Part shown: piece by piece, positions 1 through 6,802 of the stretch | Layout: each line of letters begins with the position of its first letter | How positions within the stretch are numbered: the stretch's first letter is position 1 | NCBI GenBank assembly: GCA_910586095.1 | Contig: CAJUHQ010000026.1 | Span: 1 to 32,108, forward strand | Length of the DNA: 32,108 nt | Direction: 5' to 3' | DNA from: an uncultured Lachnospiraceae bacterium | GTDB taxonomy: Bacteria > Bacillota > Clostridia > Lachnospirales > Lachnospiraceae | Made by a program: the position numbers and the translations under genes | Notes under the pieces: generated by a model | What the model was told of the DNA's origin: nothing | The model's database searches: none | The model's input: only the letters and a program-made list of their open reading frames with translations

Positions 1-117
1 CTCATAGACTGGATGAAAATCCTCCTGTGCATATACAGCTCTTCCTGACATCATACAAACAGTCCAACATATGAGTATGAGCCATTTTCGAATGTGTGTT
101 CCAGCAATGCTAGTCAC
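1..117 (-). CDS. Secreted protein of unknown function, N-terminal part only
   Basis: The reading frame enters from the left edge and 39 codons are visible. It starts at a GTG (115-117) that overlaps the TGA stop of the upstream gene in a GTGA arrangement. A GGAGG lies 7 bases upstream inside that gene, so translation is probably coupled. The visible residues form a signal peptide: Arg10-Lys11, a hydrophobic run from Trp12 to about Met23, then a likely cleavage site after AVYA (residue 30), followed by QEDF. The mature protein is therefore exported or lipid-free secreted. Function cannot be assigned because the body of the protein lies outside the window. It probably works with the membrane protein encoded just upstream. 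Confidence 0.7.
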   Translation of the reverse strand, partial: MTSIAGTHIRKWLILICWTVCMMSGRAVYAQEDFHPVYE

Positions 118-1052
118 TCCCTTTCCTCCCAATAACTCCATACACTTCCCTCTTTTCCTAACCACAAATTTTCCCTTCGTTCATCACATTCTCTAACTTC
201 CCCTGTACTTTCTGACTGTGCATACTGATCCCAAAACCCTGAATCTGTGCAATATGTATCTATTTGCTGCAATGGCAAACATACACTGTAGCTGCTGCCT
301 GATGGTTTTCCCCCTGCAAGCCCAGCAACTTTGGGATTCAATGAAATTCCAATAACAAATTCTTTGTTGGATGTTATGTAAAAAAACGGTTCAAAGTCAT
401 AATACTCACTCTGTTCCTGATCTGCTTTGTGAAACCACTCCAACATAATATCATGTAACTCGTCCGAAACTGGAAAGGACTTTCCATACTTCTTGCGCGC
501 TGCATCGCACCATACTTCTATAAAACCTTCATTAATCTCAAAAATATCCTCCAATTGATAGGTGTTTCCTGTCAAAAGATCGATGTTGATTGCACGCTCT
601 GTTATATTCACATAGGCAACTGGATTGATAGGGGCATAGATTTCTTCAAAACTAACACTAAGCAAATATTGACTGTGAAATGTCACCTCACTTTGCACGT
701 CACTGCTAAAAATTTGGTATTGTTCCTGCAAAAGACGTACCTCTTCATTTGGTTCTAAATGCCAATAGTTGATCCGATCCATTGCTATGTTATAGAGTAG
801 CTCATTAATCTGTTCTACTTGAGGCTCCTCAATCTCTTCCAACTGTGGATATTCTACTGTAAGTACATCCCAATATTCATACTGCTCCGAATACTGCACA
901 AAATATTGCTCTTTTTGCAAAATATAATCAAAATAACCACGTGGGACCTTCGCTGCGCAAATAACATATGTTCCTATTCCTATGATAAAAACTCCTATAA
1001 CAATACCAATCAGCACAATTGTCATTCTGCTTTTTTTTGCCCCTTCCTGCAT
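114..1052 (-). CDS. RsiV/DUF3298-like single-pass membrane protein
   Basis: The protein has a short cytoplasmic N terminus, one transmembrane helix (about residues 9-31) and a large extracytoplasmic domain. That domain has the pattern of the DUF4163/DUF3298 (PdaC/RsiV-like) family: an N-terminal 'YPQLEE...INELL' stretch, a central 'DLLTGNTYQLEDIF' strand-turn, and a C-terminal 'FFYITSNKEFVIGISLN' segment. The family occurs in anti-sigma factor RsiV, where it binds lysozyme, and in peptidoglycan-related proteins, but no anti-sigma helix bundle is obvious here. I chose the ATG at 1050-1052 because GGGAAGG lies 7 bases upstream; an ATG 27 bases further upstream (end 1079) is a possible alternative, with a weaker AAGG site. 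The next gene overlaps its stop codon, which suggests a two-gene operon of envelope proteins. The domain assignment is moderate and the role is unknown. Confidence 0.7.
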   Translation of the reverse strand: MQEGAKKSRMTIVLIGIVIGVFIIGIGTYVICAAKVPRGYFDYILQKEQYFVQYSEQYEYWDVLTVEYPQLEEIEEPQVEQINELLYNIAMDRINYWHLEPNEEVRLLQEQYQIFSSDVQSEVTFHSQYLLSVSFEEIYAPINPVAYVNITERAINIDLLTGNTYQLEDIFEINEGFIEVWCDAARKKYGKSFPVSDELHDIMLEWFHKADQEQSEYYDFEPFFYITSNKEFVIGISLNPKVAGLAGGKPSGSSYSVCLPLQQIDTYCTDSGFWDQYAQSESTGEVRECDERRENLWLGKEGSVWSYWEERE

Positions 1053-1299
1053 AACAAATCCTTCCCTTCTTTGGTTCATTCTTACCTTTTTATTTTATTG
1101 ACTCTCGGAGTCTTTTGTTCTTTGCTCCTGAGACCAATCTTTCTTTATATGCACATCTGTATAATCAACACTATTTCATGTTAGATCACGTTTTTCATAT
1201 ACTCCTCATACATTTGTACACATGTAGAAAAATCCTCACATGATATCAGACATAAAAGATCTCCGAGAATGCATTTTTATTCTACAAAAGGCAACCATC

Positions 1300-1332
1300 A
1301 AAATTGCATCAAAATTGCATCAAAGTTGCATC
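1300..1332. repeat. Three tandem 11-bp units at the 3' end of the TepA-like gene
   Basis: Units at 1300-1310, 1311-1321 and 1322-1332 read aaaattgcatc, aaaattgcatc and aaagttgcatc. They encode the last residues of the ClpP-like protein, and the stop codon (1309-1311) falls at the junction of the first two units. Since 11 is not a multiple of 3, gain or loss of a unit would change the C-terminal residues. This is directly visible in the sequence; any biological variability is inference. Confidence 0.8.
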
Positions 1333-2037
1333 ATTTTCTTTTTTTAAATCAATTAACTCGTGCAATTTTGCAACCGCTTGTGATATTCCCCCAATTGAGC
1401 AAATAATTCCTTCCTTCACTGCCTCATCTCCTTCGAGGACACTTCCCACATCTTTTGTAAGAACCTCTGTTTCCATCATCAATTCTTCATATCGCTCTTT
1501 GGAAATCTTGCAGTGAGAACACACAAAACCTGTGATGCGATTCTGCACTTCTCTAAAATAATTAAACGTTTGTGGCACTCCAATAACCATCCCATTCATT
1601 CTGACAGGATGAACCACCATTGTCCCTGTTGGAACAATAAAAGAGTAATCTGAACTAACTGCAATAGGAACTCCTATACTGTGACTTCCTCCTAATACCA
1701 ATGACACTGTAGGTTTGCTAAGCGATGCGATCATCTCTGCAATGGCAAGTCCTGCCTCCACGTCGCCCCCCATTGTATTGAGAAGCAACAAAACACCATC
1801 AATCTCCTTACTGTCTTCTATAGAAGCCAACTGTGGCAGCAGCAATTCATATTTTGTCACTTTAGATTGATTTCCTGCATTTTCATGTCCTTCTATCTCT
1901 CCTACAATGGTGATTAGATGAATCTTGTGATTGCGTCCATTCTCGTCTAATGTTACCTGACTTTCCTTTTCTATTTTCTCATCTTTGTATTTTTTGCTCT
2001 CAAGTTGATCGTTTTTCTCCTCATTTTTCTCGTTCAT
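1309..2037 (-). CDS. ClpP-fold serine protease, TepA-like
   Basis: 242 residues. The N-terminal ~35 residues are charged and low-complexity (many Lys/Glu). They are followed by a ClpP/crotonase-fold serine protease domain with a complete catalytic triad: Ser120 in GGSHSIG, His143 in VVHPV and Asp196 in LTKDVG. The NTMGGDVEAG segment (about 87-96) corresponds to the ClpP substrate-binding strand. The charged N terminus and divergence from housekeeping ClpP point to the TepA/YmfB branch of cytosolic Clp-family proteases, found in Firmicutes and originally linked to protein translocation. Partner ATPases cannot be inferred. A GGGAGG ribosome site lies 7 bases before the ATG, and a candidate promoter sits at 2083-2110. 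The gene appears to be monocistronic. In many Clostridia this family lies near ftsK, which is not visible here. The C terminus is encoded by an 11-bp tandem repeat. Confidence 0.85.
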   Translation of the reverse strand: MNEKNEEKNDQLESKKYKDEKIEKESQVTLDENGRNHKIHLITIVGEIEGHENAGNQSKVTKYELLLPQLASIEDSKEIDGVLLLLNTMGGDVEAGLAIAEMIASLSKPTVSLVLGGSHSIGVPIAVSSDYSFIVPTGTMVVHPVRMNGMVIGVPQTFNYFREVQNRITGFVCSHCKISKERYEELMMETEVLTKDVGSVLEGDEAVKEGIICSIGGISQAVAKLHELIDLKKENDATLMQF

Positions 2038-2082
2038 AATAATCCTCCCTACAAAGACAAATTACACTCCTACTTTTCTGAA

Positions 2083-2110
2083 ACTATAGTCATTTTGCTA
2101 TGAAAGTAAA
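2083..2110 (-). promoter_or_regulatory. Candidate sigma-A promoter for the TepA-like protease gene
   Basis: On the minus strand, TTTACT (2105-2110) and TATAGT (2083-2088) are separated by 16 bases. They lie about 45 bases before the start codon. The -10 matches the consensus at 5 of 6 positions and the -35 at 4 of 6. This is a motif reading only. Confidence 0.45.
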
Positions 2111-2142
2111 AAACAACTCTCATAGTATGGATGGCCATTCGG

Positions 2143-2168
2143 CCTGAAATGGTATACGACATTTCAGG
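2143..2168. repeat. Perfect 8-bp inverted repeat in the 2038-2372 intergenic region
   Basis: cctgaaat (2143-2150) and atttcagg (2161-2168) flank a 10-base spacer. No T-run follows on either strand, so this is more likely an operator or an RNA hairpin than a terminator. The rest of the 335-base gap (2038-2372) holds a promoter candidate, a terminator at 2317-2350 and a short direct repeat of catatttcctct (near 2264 and 2287). I see no convincing gene in it. Confidence 0.4.
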
Positions 2169-2316
2169 AATTGAGTTTACTATATCTTTTTTGCGACAAA
2201 TATCTGCGTGGTGAAACCGTTTTTTATACACAGGATGCATGTTGTGACAGCGCCACATAGTGGCATATTTCCTCTGCACAAAGCTGCATATTTCCTCTCC
2301 GCGTCCATGTGCATAA

Positions 2317-2350
2317 AAAAAGAACTCCTTACATCATAAGAGTTCTTTTT
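2317..2350 (-). terminator. Intrinsic terminator after the metY-membrane protein pair
   Basis: A stem of GAACTC/GAGTTC (2322-2327 with 2340-2345) is extended by A/T pairs and ends in seven T residues on the minus strand. It lies 23 bases after the stop of the 2373-3140 gene. The flanking A- and T-runs make it potentially bidirectional. Confidence 0.8.
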
Positions 2351-2372
2351 ATTATTTACATGTATATTAGAT

Positions 2373-3140
2373 TTATTCAATGTCAAAGAAGTCTTTCCCC
2401 TCTAGATCTTTGAGATCATAGTCCTCTTGATCTGGTGTGACCTCCACTGCAAAATTCATTTCTCTGTGTTCCTTTCGCTTTGGTATTGGCAACGGATTCT
2501 CAATATATTGAACCTTTTTTTCTTCCAAATCATCCAATCGAATCTCCCGCAAAGATGTATCAATCACTGGAGCATTTTGTTGTCCTTGTGCCTGGACAAC
2601 AAAAACTTCTGGTGGTTCTACAGGCCTTGCATATTCTTTTGTATTCCTTTTTGATTTGCGTCGTATTAGAAAAACACGCAAAATTCCTGTTACTCCCACA
2701 AGAATCAATGCACCAAAAACTATTGCCAAATCCAACGCAGTCACATGTCCTATTTGCTTGACATAAAGCGGAAAAACACAAACTACTAAACTTGTACCAA
2801 ACGCAATATCCCTATTAGAGATATTATTCACAGCAACAAAAAGTAACATCACAGCAAGAACTTGATAAACCATATTCAAATAGACGCCTGCCACTGTAAA
2901 ATTTCCAAACAAAGAAAACATTGCATATAGGCTGCACAGATACAGTGATTTGATGTTCAATCCTTCTGATAGAGTATTGGTGATTGTTTCTAGATCTGCA
3001 CCTTGCCTTGCTGTCTGATAAATCTCTTCACTGATTGTCACATCTTCCATTAAATTCGTAACATAATAAATTCGTACTACAATAGAAACGCTTACAAGAA
3101 GCATCAAAAATAATCCTGAAATCCAACTTTTTTTCTTCAT
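2373..3140 (-). CDS. Membrane protein of unknown function with a cytoplasmic tail
   Basis: 255 residues. The N-terminal 160 residues contain about four hydrophobic helices (roughly 7-25, 65-85, 90-118 and 132-157). A short basic stretch (RRKSKRNTK) follows, then a ~90-residue hydrophilic tail rich in Glu, Pro and Gln. By the positive-inside rule the tail is cytoplasmic. I recognise no catalytic motif. The hydrophobic part resembles a fragment of a multi-pass transferase or O-antigen ligase type protein, but that is too weak to assign. Its start codon overlaps the metY stop by 4 bases (ATGA), so it is translationally coupled to metY. An intrinsic terminator ends the unit 23 bases downstream. 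The metabolic link to methionine synthesis is unclear. Confidence 0.75.
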   Translation of the reverse strand: MKKKSWISGLFLMLLVSVSIVVRIYYVTNLMEDVTISEEIYQTARQGADLETITNTLSEGLNIKSLYLCSLYAMFSLFGNFTVAGVYLNMVYQVLAVMLLFVAVNNISNRDIAFGTSLVVCVFPLYVKQIGHVTALDLAIVFGALILVGVTGILRVFLIRRKSKRNTKEYARPVEPPEVFVVQAQGQQNAPVIDTSLREIRLDDLEEKKVQYIENPLPIPKRKEHREMNFAVEVTPDQEDYDLKDLEGKDFFDIE

Positions 3141-4426
3141 GATCCAATATATGCAAGTGCCTGTTGAAGATCGGAAATAATATCGTCCACATTTTCAATC
3201 CCTACAGAAAGCCTAATCAAATCGGGCTGTACACCTGCTTCCTTTAGCTGTTCATCATTCATCTGCCTATGTGTATGGCTCGCAGGATGAAGAACGCAAG
3301 TTCTAGCATCAGCCACATGCGTCACAATCGCTGCCAACTTTAAGTGATCCATCAATGTAACACTCTCATTCCTGCCACCTTTTAACCCAAATGAAATGAC
3401 ACCACATGTCCCATTTGGCATATATTTTTGTGCGAGGTTATAATATTTATTGCCTGGTAAACTAGGATAATTCACCCATGCAACTTTATCATGAGACTCT
3501 AGCCATGAAGCAACCCTCAAAGCATTTTCACAGTGTCTTGGCACTCTCAAGTGAAGTGTCTCAAGTCCAATATTCAACAAAAAAGAATTCATTGGCGATG
3601 GAATAGAACCTAAATCTCTCATAAGTTGTACAGTAGCCTTTGTAATATAAGCTTTTTTTCCAAACTTTTCTGTATAGACCACTCCATGATACGATTCATC
3701 TGGCATAGTCAACCCATGAAATTTCTCACCATAGTTTGCCCAGTCAAAATTGCCAGAATCAACAATCGCGCCACCTACTGCCATAGCATGTCCATCCATA
3801 TATTTTGTTGTGGAATGTGTGACAATATCTGCACCAAATTCAAATGGGCGGCAATTGATGGGTGTTGCAAACGTGTTATCTACAATAAGCGGAACTTGAT
3901 GTGCATGTGCCACCTTCGCAAATTTCTCAAAATCCAACACCACTAATGCAGGGTTAGCAATTGACTCTGCAAGCATACATTTAGTATTCTCTTGAAATGC
4001 CCGATTCAAAGTTTCCTCATCCGAATCGGGATCTACAATAGTACATGCAATCCCCATTTTTTTCATTGTGACTGTCAATAAATTAAATGTACCACCATAC
4101 ATAGTTGAAGACATCACAACATGATCGCCTGCTTCACAGATATTGAATACTGCATAATAGTTTGCAGCCTGTCCGGATGCGGTGAGCATAGCAGCCACAC
4201 CACCTTCAAGTGCACATATTTTCTCTGCAACCCTGTCATTTGTCGGATTCTGAAGTCTAGTATAAAAATAGCCTTCTGCCTCTAGATCAAACAGTTTTCC
4301 CATTTCATCAGAGTTTTCATATTTATATGTCGTTGATTGATAAATAGGCAGAACACGCGGTTCTCCATTCTTTGGCTGCCATCCAGACTGAACACATTTT
4401 GTTTCTATCGAATATTCATAACTCAT
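3137..4426 (-). CDS. metY: O-acetylhomoserine sulfhydrylase (O-acetylhomoserine aminocarboxypropyltransferase)
   Basis: A cytosolic PLP enzyme of the Cys/Met metabolism family. It converts O-acetyl-L-homoserine and sulfide to L-homocysteine, the direct sulfhydrylation route to methionine. The 429-residue length fits the MetY subgroup rather than the shorter (~380) MetB/MetC enzymes. Seen motifs are SxTYxY near the N terminus, the 'YxRLQNPT' segment, DNTFATP, and the PLP-lysine motif HSTTKY (Lys208), followed by GHAMAVGG. The C-terminal 'RLSVGIENVDDIISDL' is typical of the family. The ATG at 4424-4426 is chosen because GGGGGA precedes it by about 8 bases and the protein then begins MSYEYSIETKC as in homologues; a start 27 bases upstream lacks this support. 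It is coupled to the downstream membrane protein. No S-box or T-box is seen upstream; short repeats of caaattt occur at 4451-4483. Confidence 0.93.
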   Translation of the reverse strand: MSYEYSIETKCVQSGWQPKNGEPRVLPIYQSTTYKYENSDEMGKLFDLEAEGYFYTRLQNPTNDRVAEKICALEGGVAAMLTASGQAANYYAVFNICEAGDHVVMSSTMYGGTFNLLTVTMKKMGIACTIVDPDSDEETLNRAFQENTKCMLAESIANPALVVLDFEKFAKVAHAHQVPLIVDNTFATPINCRPFEFGADIVTHSTTKYMDGHAMAVGGAIVDSGNFDWANYGEKFHGLTMPDESYHGVVYTEKFGKKAYITKATVQLMRDLGSIPSPMNSFLLNIGLETLHLRVPRHCENALRVASWLESHDKVAWVNYPSLPGNKYYNLAQKYMPNGTCGVISFGLKGGRNESVTLMDHLKLAAIVTHVADARTCVLHPASHTHRQMNDEQLKEAGVQPDLIRLSVGIENVDDIISDLQQALAYIGS

Positions 4427-4553
4427 ATTTCTAATCCCCCATGCAATAAACAAATTTTTACAAATTTATCTTTGCACAAATTTGTATAGCGAATAACGTT
4501 CACATTGTTCTTCTATGTGTTTAGCGCACATACAAATAGTGAAAACTTGTAGA

Positions 4554-4586
4554 ATAGGCCGGTCATGTATACACATGCCAGCCTAT
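4554..4586 (-). terminator. Imperfect hairpin after rplT, possible terminator
   Basis: ATAGGC/GCCTAT outer arms, interrupted by mismatches, close over a stem with an ATG/CAT inner part, about 19 bases after the rplT stop. No strong T-run follows on the minus strand, so termination efficiency is doubtful. Confidence 0.4.
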
Positions 4587-4604
4587 GTTATCTCTATCAA
4601 TATG

Positions 4605-4964
4605 TTATCCCGCAATCTTGTCTTTTGCAAGTTCTGCCAAAGTCTTAAAACCTTCTGCATCATTGACAGCCATCTCAGCAAGCATCTTTCTGTTGATGTC
4701 TATTCCAGCAACCTTTAATCCATGCATCATCTTGCTGTATGAAAGACCATTCATTCTTGCCGCTGCGTTGATACGTGCGATCCACAGTTGTCTAAACTGA
4801 CGTTTTCTCTCTTTTCTTCCTGCATAAGAAGAAGCCAATGCTCTCATAACAGATTGTTTTGCTACTCTGTACTGTTTAGAACGCGCTCCTCTATATCCTT
4901 TTGCAAGCTTCAATATTCTTTTATGTCTTTTCTTTGCGTTTAATCCGCCCTTAATTCTTGCCAT
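4605..4964 (-). CDS. rplT: 50S ribosomal protein L20
   Basis: 119 residues, the normal L20 length. The N terminus (ARIKGGLNAKKRHKRILKLA) is the extremely basic rRNA-binding extension. The C-terminal globular part contains the RQLWIARINAAAR and NGLSYSKMMHGL motifs. L20 is needed early in 50S assembly and, in Firmicutes and Proteobacteria, represses its own operon by binding mRNA. AGGAGG precedes the ATG. It is the third gene of infC-rpmI-rplT, 85 bases after rpmI. Confidence 0.98.
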   Translation of the reverse strand: MARIKGGLNAKKRHKRILKLAKGYRGARSKQYRVAKQSVMRALASSYAGRKERKRQFRQLWIARINAAARMNGLSYSKMMHGLKVAGIDINRKMLAEMAVNDAEGFKTLAELAKDKIAG

Positions 4965-5049
4965 TTCTAAATCCTCCTCATTTTCTGGAAAAATCCAGCC
5001 GCAGCCTTACTCTTGTCTGCCTACTTCTTTGAAAGCCCCATCAAGGTTC

Positions 5050-5247
5050 TTATAAATAGGGTAAAATCTTCTTCATATTCTTAACGTTTGTTGCGTCGGT
5101 AATAGTAGCCTTTCTAAGATTTCTCTTTCTCTTAGCTGACTTCTTTGTTAAGATATGGCTCTTATAAGCTTTTGACCTCTTTAATTCTCCTGATGCTGTT
5201 GCTTTAAAACGCTTTGCAGCCGATTTTTTCGTTTTCATTTTTGGCAT
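5050..5247 (-). CDS. rpmI: 50S ribosomal protein L35
   Basis: 65 residues. It begins PKMKTKKSAAKRFKATASG, the L35 signature, and continues with the basic KSHILTKKSAKRKRNLR core. AGGAGG lies 9 bases before the ATG. It sits between infC and rplT as in nearly all bacteria, so it shares their autoregulation. Confidence 0.98.
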   Translation of the reverse strand: MPKMKTKKSAAKRFKATASGELKRSKAYKSHILTKKSAKRKRNLRKATITDATNVKNMKKILPYL

Positions 5248-5335
5248 AACTATTTCCTCCTAAACTCTACTCTCGTAACTGACTACGATCTTTCTATACT
5301 TTTAACTGACACAACTGTCTAGGAACTATCATTCC

Positions 5336-5842
5336 TTACCGCTTTTCAGCTAAAAACATTGTCATGCTTCTGCCCTCTACTTTTGGTTCCTTCTCAACAA
5401 CTGCGATATCACTCAGGCTCTCACCAAAATCTAGCAAAATATGCTTGCTGTTTTGCATGTGTGCCATCTCACGCCCTCTAAAACGCAGTGTGACCTTGAC
5501 CTTATCACCCTTTGAAAGAAATTTGCGGGCAGCATTTATCTTGGTGTTCAAGTCATTAGTGTCAATATTTGGCGATAAACGAATCTCTTTTACGTCGATT
5601 ACCTTTTGCTTCTTCTTCGCTTCCTTCTCTTTTCTCGTCTGTTCATATTTGAACTTGCCATAATCAACAATCTTGCATACAGGCGGTTTTGCTGTAGGAG
5701 CTATTTTCACAAGATCTACACCTGCCTCCTCTGCCAGTCTTAACGCCTCGCGCGATGACATAATACCGAGCTGTTCGCCGCCTTCACCTATTACGCGTAC
5801 CTCTCTGTCCCTGATTTGTTCGTTAATCATTAAATCGCTAAT
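5336..5842 (-). CDS. infC: Translation initiation factor IF-3, AUU start
   Basis: 168 residues with the normal two-domain layout. The N domain begins ISDLMINEQIRDREVRVI. A Lys-rich linker follows (KEKEAKKKQK), then the C domain containing KEIRLSPNIDTNDLNTK and RFRGREMAH, which binds the 30S platform. IF-3 stops premature 70S formation and rejects non-canonical start codons. GGAGGTG at 5850-5856 is placed 9 bases before an ATT codon (5840-5842) but 21 bases before the first plausible ATG, so I place the start at ATT. This matches E. coli and B. subtilis infC, where the AUU start lets IF-3 repress its own translation. An upstream in-frame ATG exists, but it falls inside the leader terminator and gives a non-conserved extension. 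Confidence 0.95.
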   Translation of the reverse strand: MSDLMINEQIRDREVRVIGEGGEQLGIMSSREALRLAEEAGVDLVKIAPTAKPPVCKIVDYGKFKYEQTRKEKEAKKKQKVIDVKEIRLSPNIDTNDLNTKINAARKFLSKGDKVKVTLRFRGREMAHMQNSKHILLDFGESLSDIAVVEKEPKVEGRSMTMFLAEKR

Positions 5843-6085
5843 AACCTTACACCTCCATAAATAAATCATAAGAAAATATATTTTTTTCCACAAAAAAAGT
5901 GGATAATCACAGGATCTTCCACTCAAATTCTACAAATAAACCTACTGTACTGTAACCCACATACTATTGCACATAGAATACTTTTACAGCGGAACTATTT
6001 CAAAACTATAAACACCTATAAGCACCTTCGCCATAGGGTGAGAGTGGATACTCTGCTTTCCTGTTTGGTTTGAGTTTTCTCAAAC
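5843..6085 (-). promoter_or_regulatory. Structured infC-rpmI-rplT leader (L20-leader-type attenuator)
   Basis: About 243 transcribed bases lie between the promoter and the AUU start. The RNA starts at or next to a 7-bp hairpin (GTTTGAG/CTCAAAC with a four-base loop, 6068-6085), continues through an unassigned folded region, and ends in an intrinsic terminator (5892-5922) 50 bases before infC. This layout fits control by premature termination, as known for L20 leaders in Firmicutes. Whether L20 is the ligand here is inference. Confidence 0.7.
5892..5922 (-). terminator. Leader terminator upstream of infC
   Basis: GTGGA (5918-5922) pairs with TCCAC (5899-5903). The stem continues inward after one A/A mismatch, and seven T residues (5892-5898) follow on the minus strand. 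It lies between the promoter and the first gene, so it must be regulated or leaky. Confidence 0.8.
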
Positions 6086-6091
6086 ATCAAT

Positions 6092-6120
6092 ACTCTATCA
6101 CAAAACTATTCAAATGTCAA
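6092..6120 (-). promoter_or_regulatory. Sigma-A promoter of the infC operon
   Basis: TTGACA (6115-6120), a 17-base spacer and TAGAGT (6092-6097) on the minus strand. The -35 is a perfect consensus. The predicted transcription start at about 6085 coincides with the first base of a hairpin. Confidence 0.8.
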
Positions 6121-6148
6121 TTAAAAAATTGTGCAAATTTTAATTTTA

Positions 6149-6336
6149 GTAACAGTTCAGCCATGCAAAATTGAATATACAAAATGCTGTTGGAAGCTTG
6201 TTCGCATAAGGCATTTTGTATATTCGATTTTATAGGGCGAACGCCCGACATGAAATAAGTTGTTAAAAATATCCATTCATAAGTTGTCAGATTGTACAAT
6301 CCGACAACTTATGAATGGATATGGCTGAATAGTAAC
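6149..6336. repeat. TIR-bounded intergenic element, copy 1
   Basis: A 188-base non-coding segment. Its ends begin GTAACAGTTCAGCCAT (6149-6164) and finish ATGGCTGAATAGTAAC (6321-6336), which pair as imperfect inverted repeats. Inside are two large hairpins: gaatatacaaaatgc (6173-6187) with its exact complement at 6211-6225, and the 54-base palindrome at 6269-6322, plus a small GGGCG/CGCCC hairpin at 6235-6246. The left end shares its first 12 bases with the element at 9658-9792. It lies between the divergently transcribed infC and DUF1540 genes. No reading frame of note is present; it could be a MITE or a structured intergenic repeat. Confidence 0.65.
6269..6322. repeat. 54-bp near-perfect palindrome
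   Basis: Arms at 6269-6288 and 6303-6322 are exact 20-base complements. The centre gattgtacaatc (6290-6301) is itself palindromic, leaving a single mismatched pair (6289/6302). It could extrude as a cruciform or act as a strong RNA hairpin. No T-run follows on either strand, so it is not a standard terminator. Confidence 0.9.
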
Positions 6337-6430
6337 GAATTTTAAGCTTTCAACGAATAGCATAACACAAACTAGCACATACTACTGTTGCTATACAGCA
6401 ATTCTATTGTATATTCAAGGAGGTAGCTCT

Positions 6431-6745
6431 ATGTCAGAATTAACTTGTGGAGTATGTAACTGTACCTATAACAAAGATCAATGCTGCTGCAAGGGTGATA
6501 TCATGGTTGGCGGCAAACATGCCTGCGACTGTGAGAACACCTGCTGCGAAAGTTTTCACAAGAGAAGCGGCGACAGCTTTACAAGTGCTGTGTCTCATCC
6601 AAGCCCTACTATCAGCATTGATTGTGAGGCCGTAAAATGCATCTATAATACAGATTACCGCTGCAAGGCCGAACATGTTGACATCAAGGGAAGCGGTGCA
6701 GGAACCAGCCGTGAAACATTGTGTGGTACCTTTAAAGAAAGATAG
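6431..6745 (+). CDS. DUF1540 protein with two Cys-rich repeats
   Basis: 104 residues with two tandem DUF1540 units. The first spans about residues 4-41 (CGVCNCTYNKDQCCCKGDI ... CCESF) and the second about 65-102 (CEAVKCIYNTDYRCKAEHV ... LCGTF). Each has the C-x(n)-C-x-YN-x-C-x-A/K pattern of the family, which suggests metal binding; function is unknown. The ATG at 6431 is used because AGGAGG lies 7 bases upstream; an in-frame ATG at 6407 sits before that site. It is a plus-strand gene isolated between the minus-strand infC and thrS operons and ends in a strong terminator. No signal peptide or membrane segment is seen. Confidence 0.88.
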   Translation: MSELTCGVCNCTYNKDQCCCKGDIMVGGKHACDCENTCCESFHKRSGDSFTSAVSHPSPTISIDCEAVKCIYNTDYRCKAEHVDIKGSGAGTSRETLCGTFKER

Positions 6746-6757
6746 GTTTCTTTAAAT

Positions 6758-6798
6758 GCTGAAGAATGTCTAGAAAGTAGACATTCTTCAGTCTATTT
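6758..6798 (+). terminator. Intrinsic terminator of the DUF1540 gene
   Basis: A perfect 14-bp stem (6758-6771 with 6777-6790) has a five-base loop and is followed by tctattttt. It also lies just past the stop of thrS on the opposite strand and may stop both convergent transcripts, though the minus-strand side lacks a T-run. Confidence 0.88.
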
Positions 6799-6802
6799 TT
6801 GT

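Noticed and set aside
819..1184. 121-residue plus-strand frame opposite the RsiV-like gene
   Set aside because: Antisense shadow of a well-supported gene, rich in Ile/Leu/Tyr/His/Cys from AT-rich reverse codons, no RBS.
1300..1332. CRISPR-like reading of the 11-bp tandem units
   Set aside because: Units are adjacent, with no spacers, and too short.
2070..2386. Two minus-strand frames of 68-69 residues between the TepA-like and metY units
   Set aside because: No ribosome site, no recognisable motif, low-complexity composition, and they overlap each other and the terminator at 2317-2350.
6117..6299. 60-residue minus-strand frame upstream of infC
   Set aside because: It lies over the two large inverted repeats and the promoter; the frame is an accident of the palindromes.
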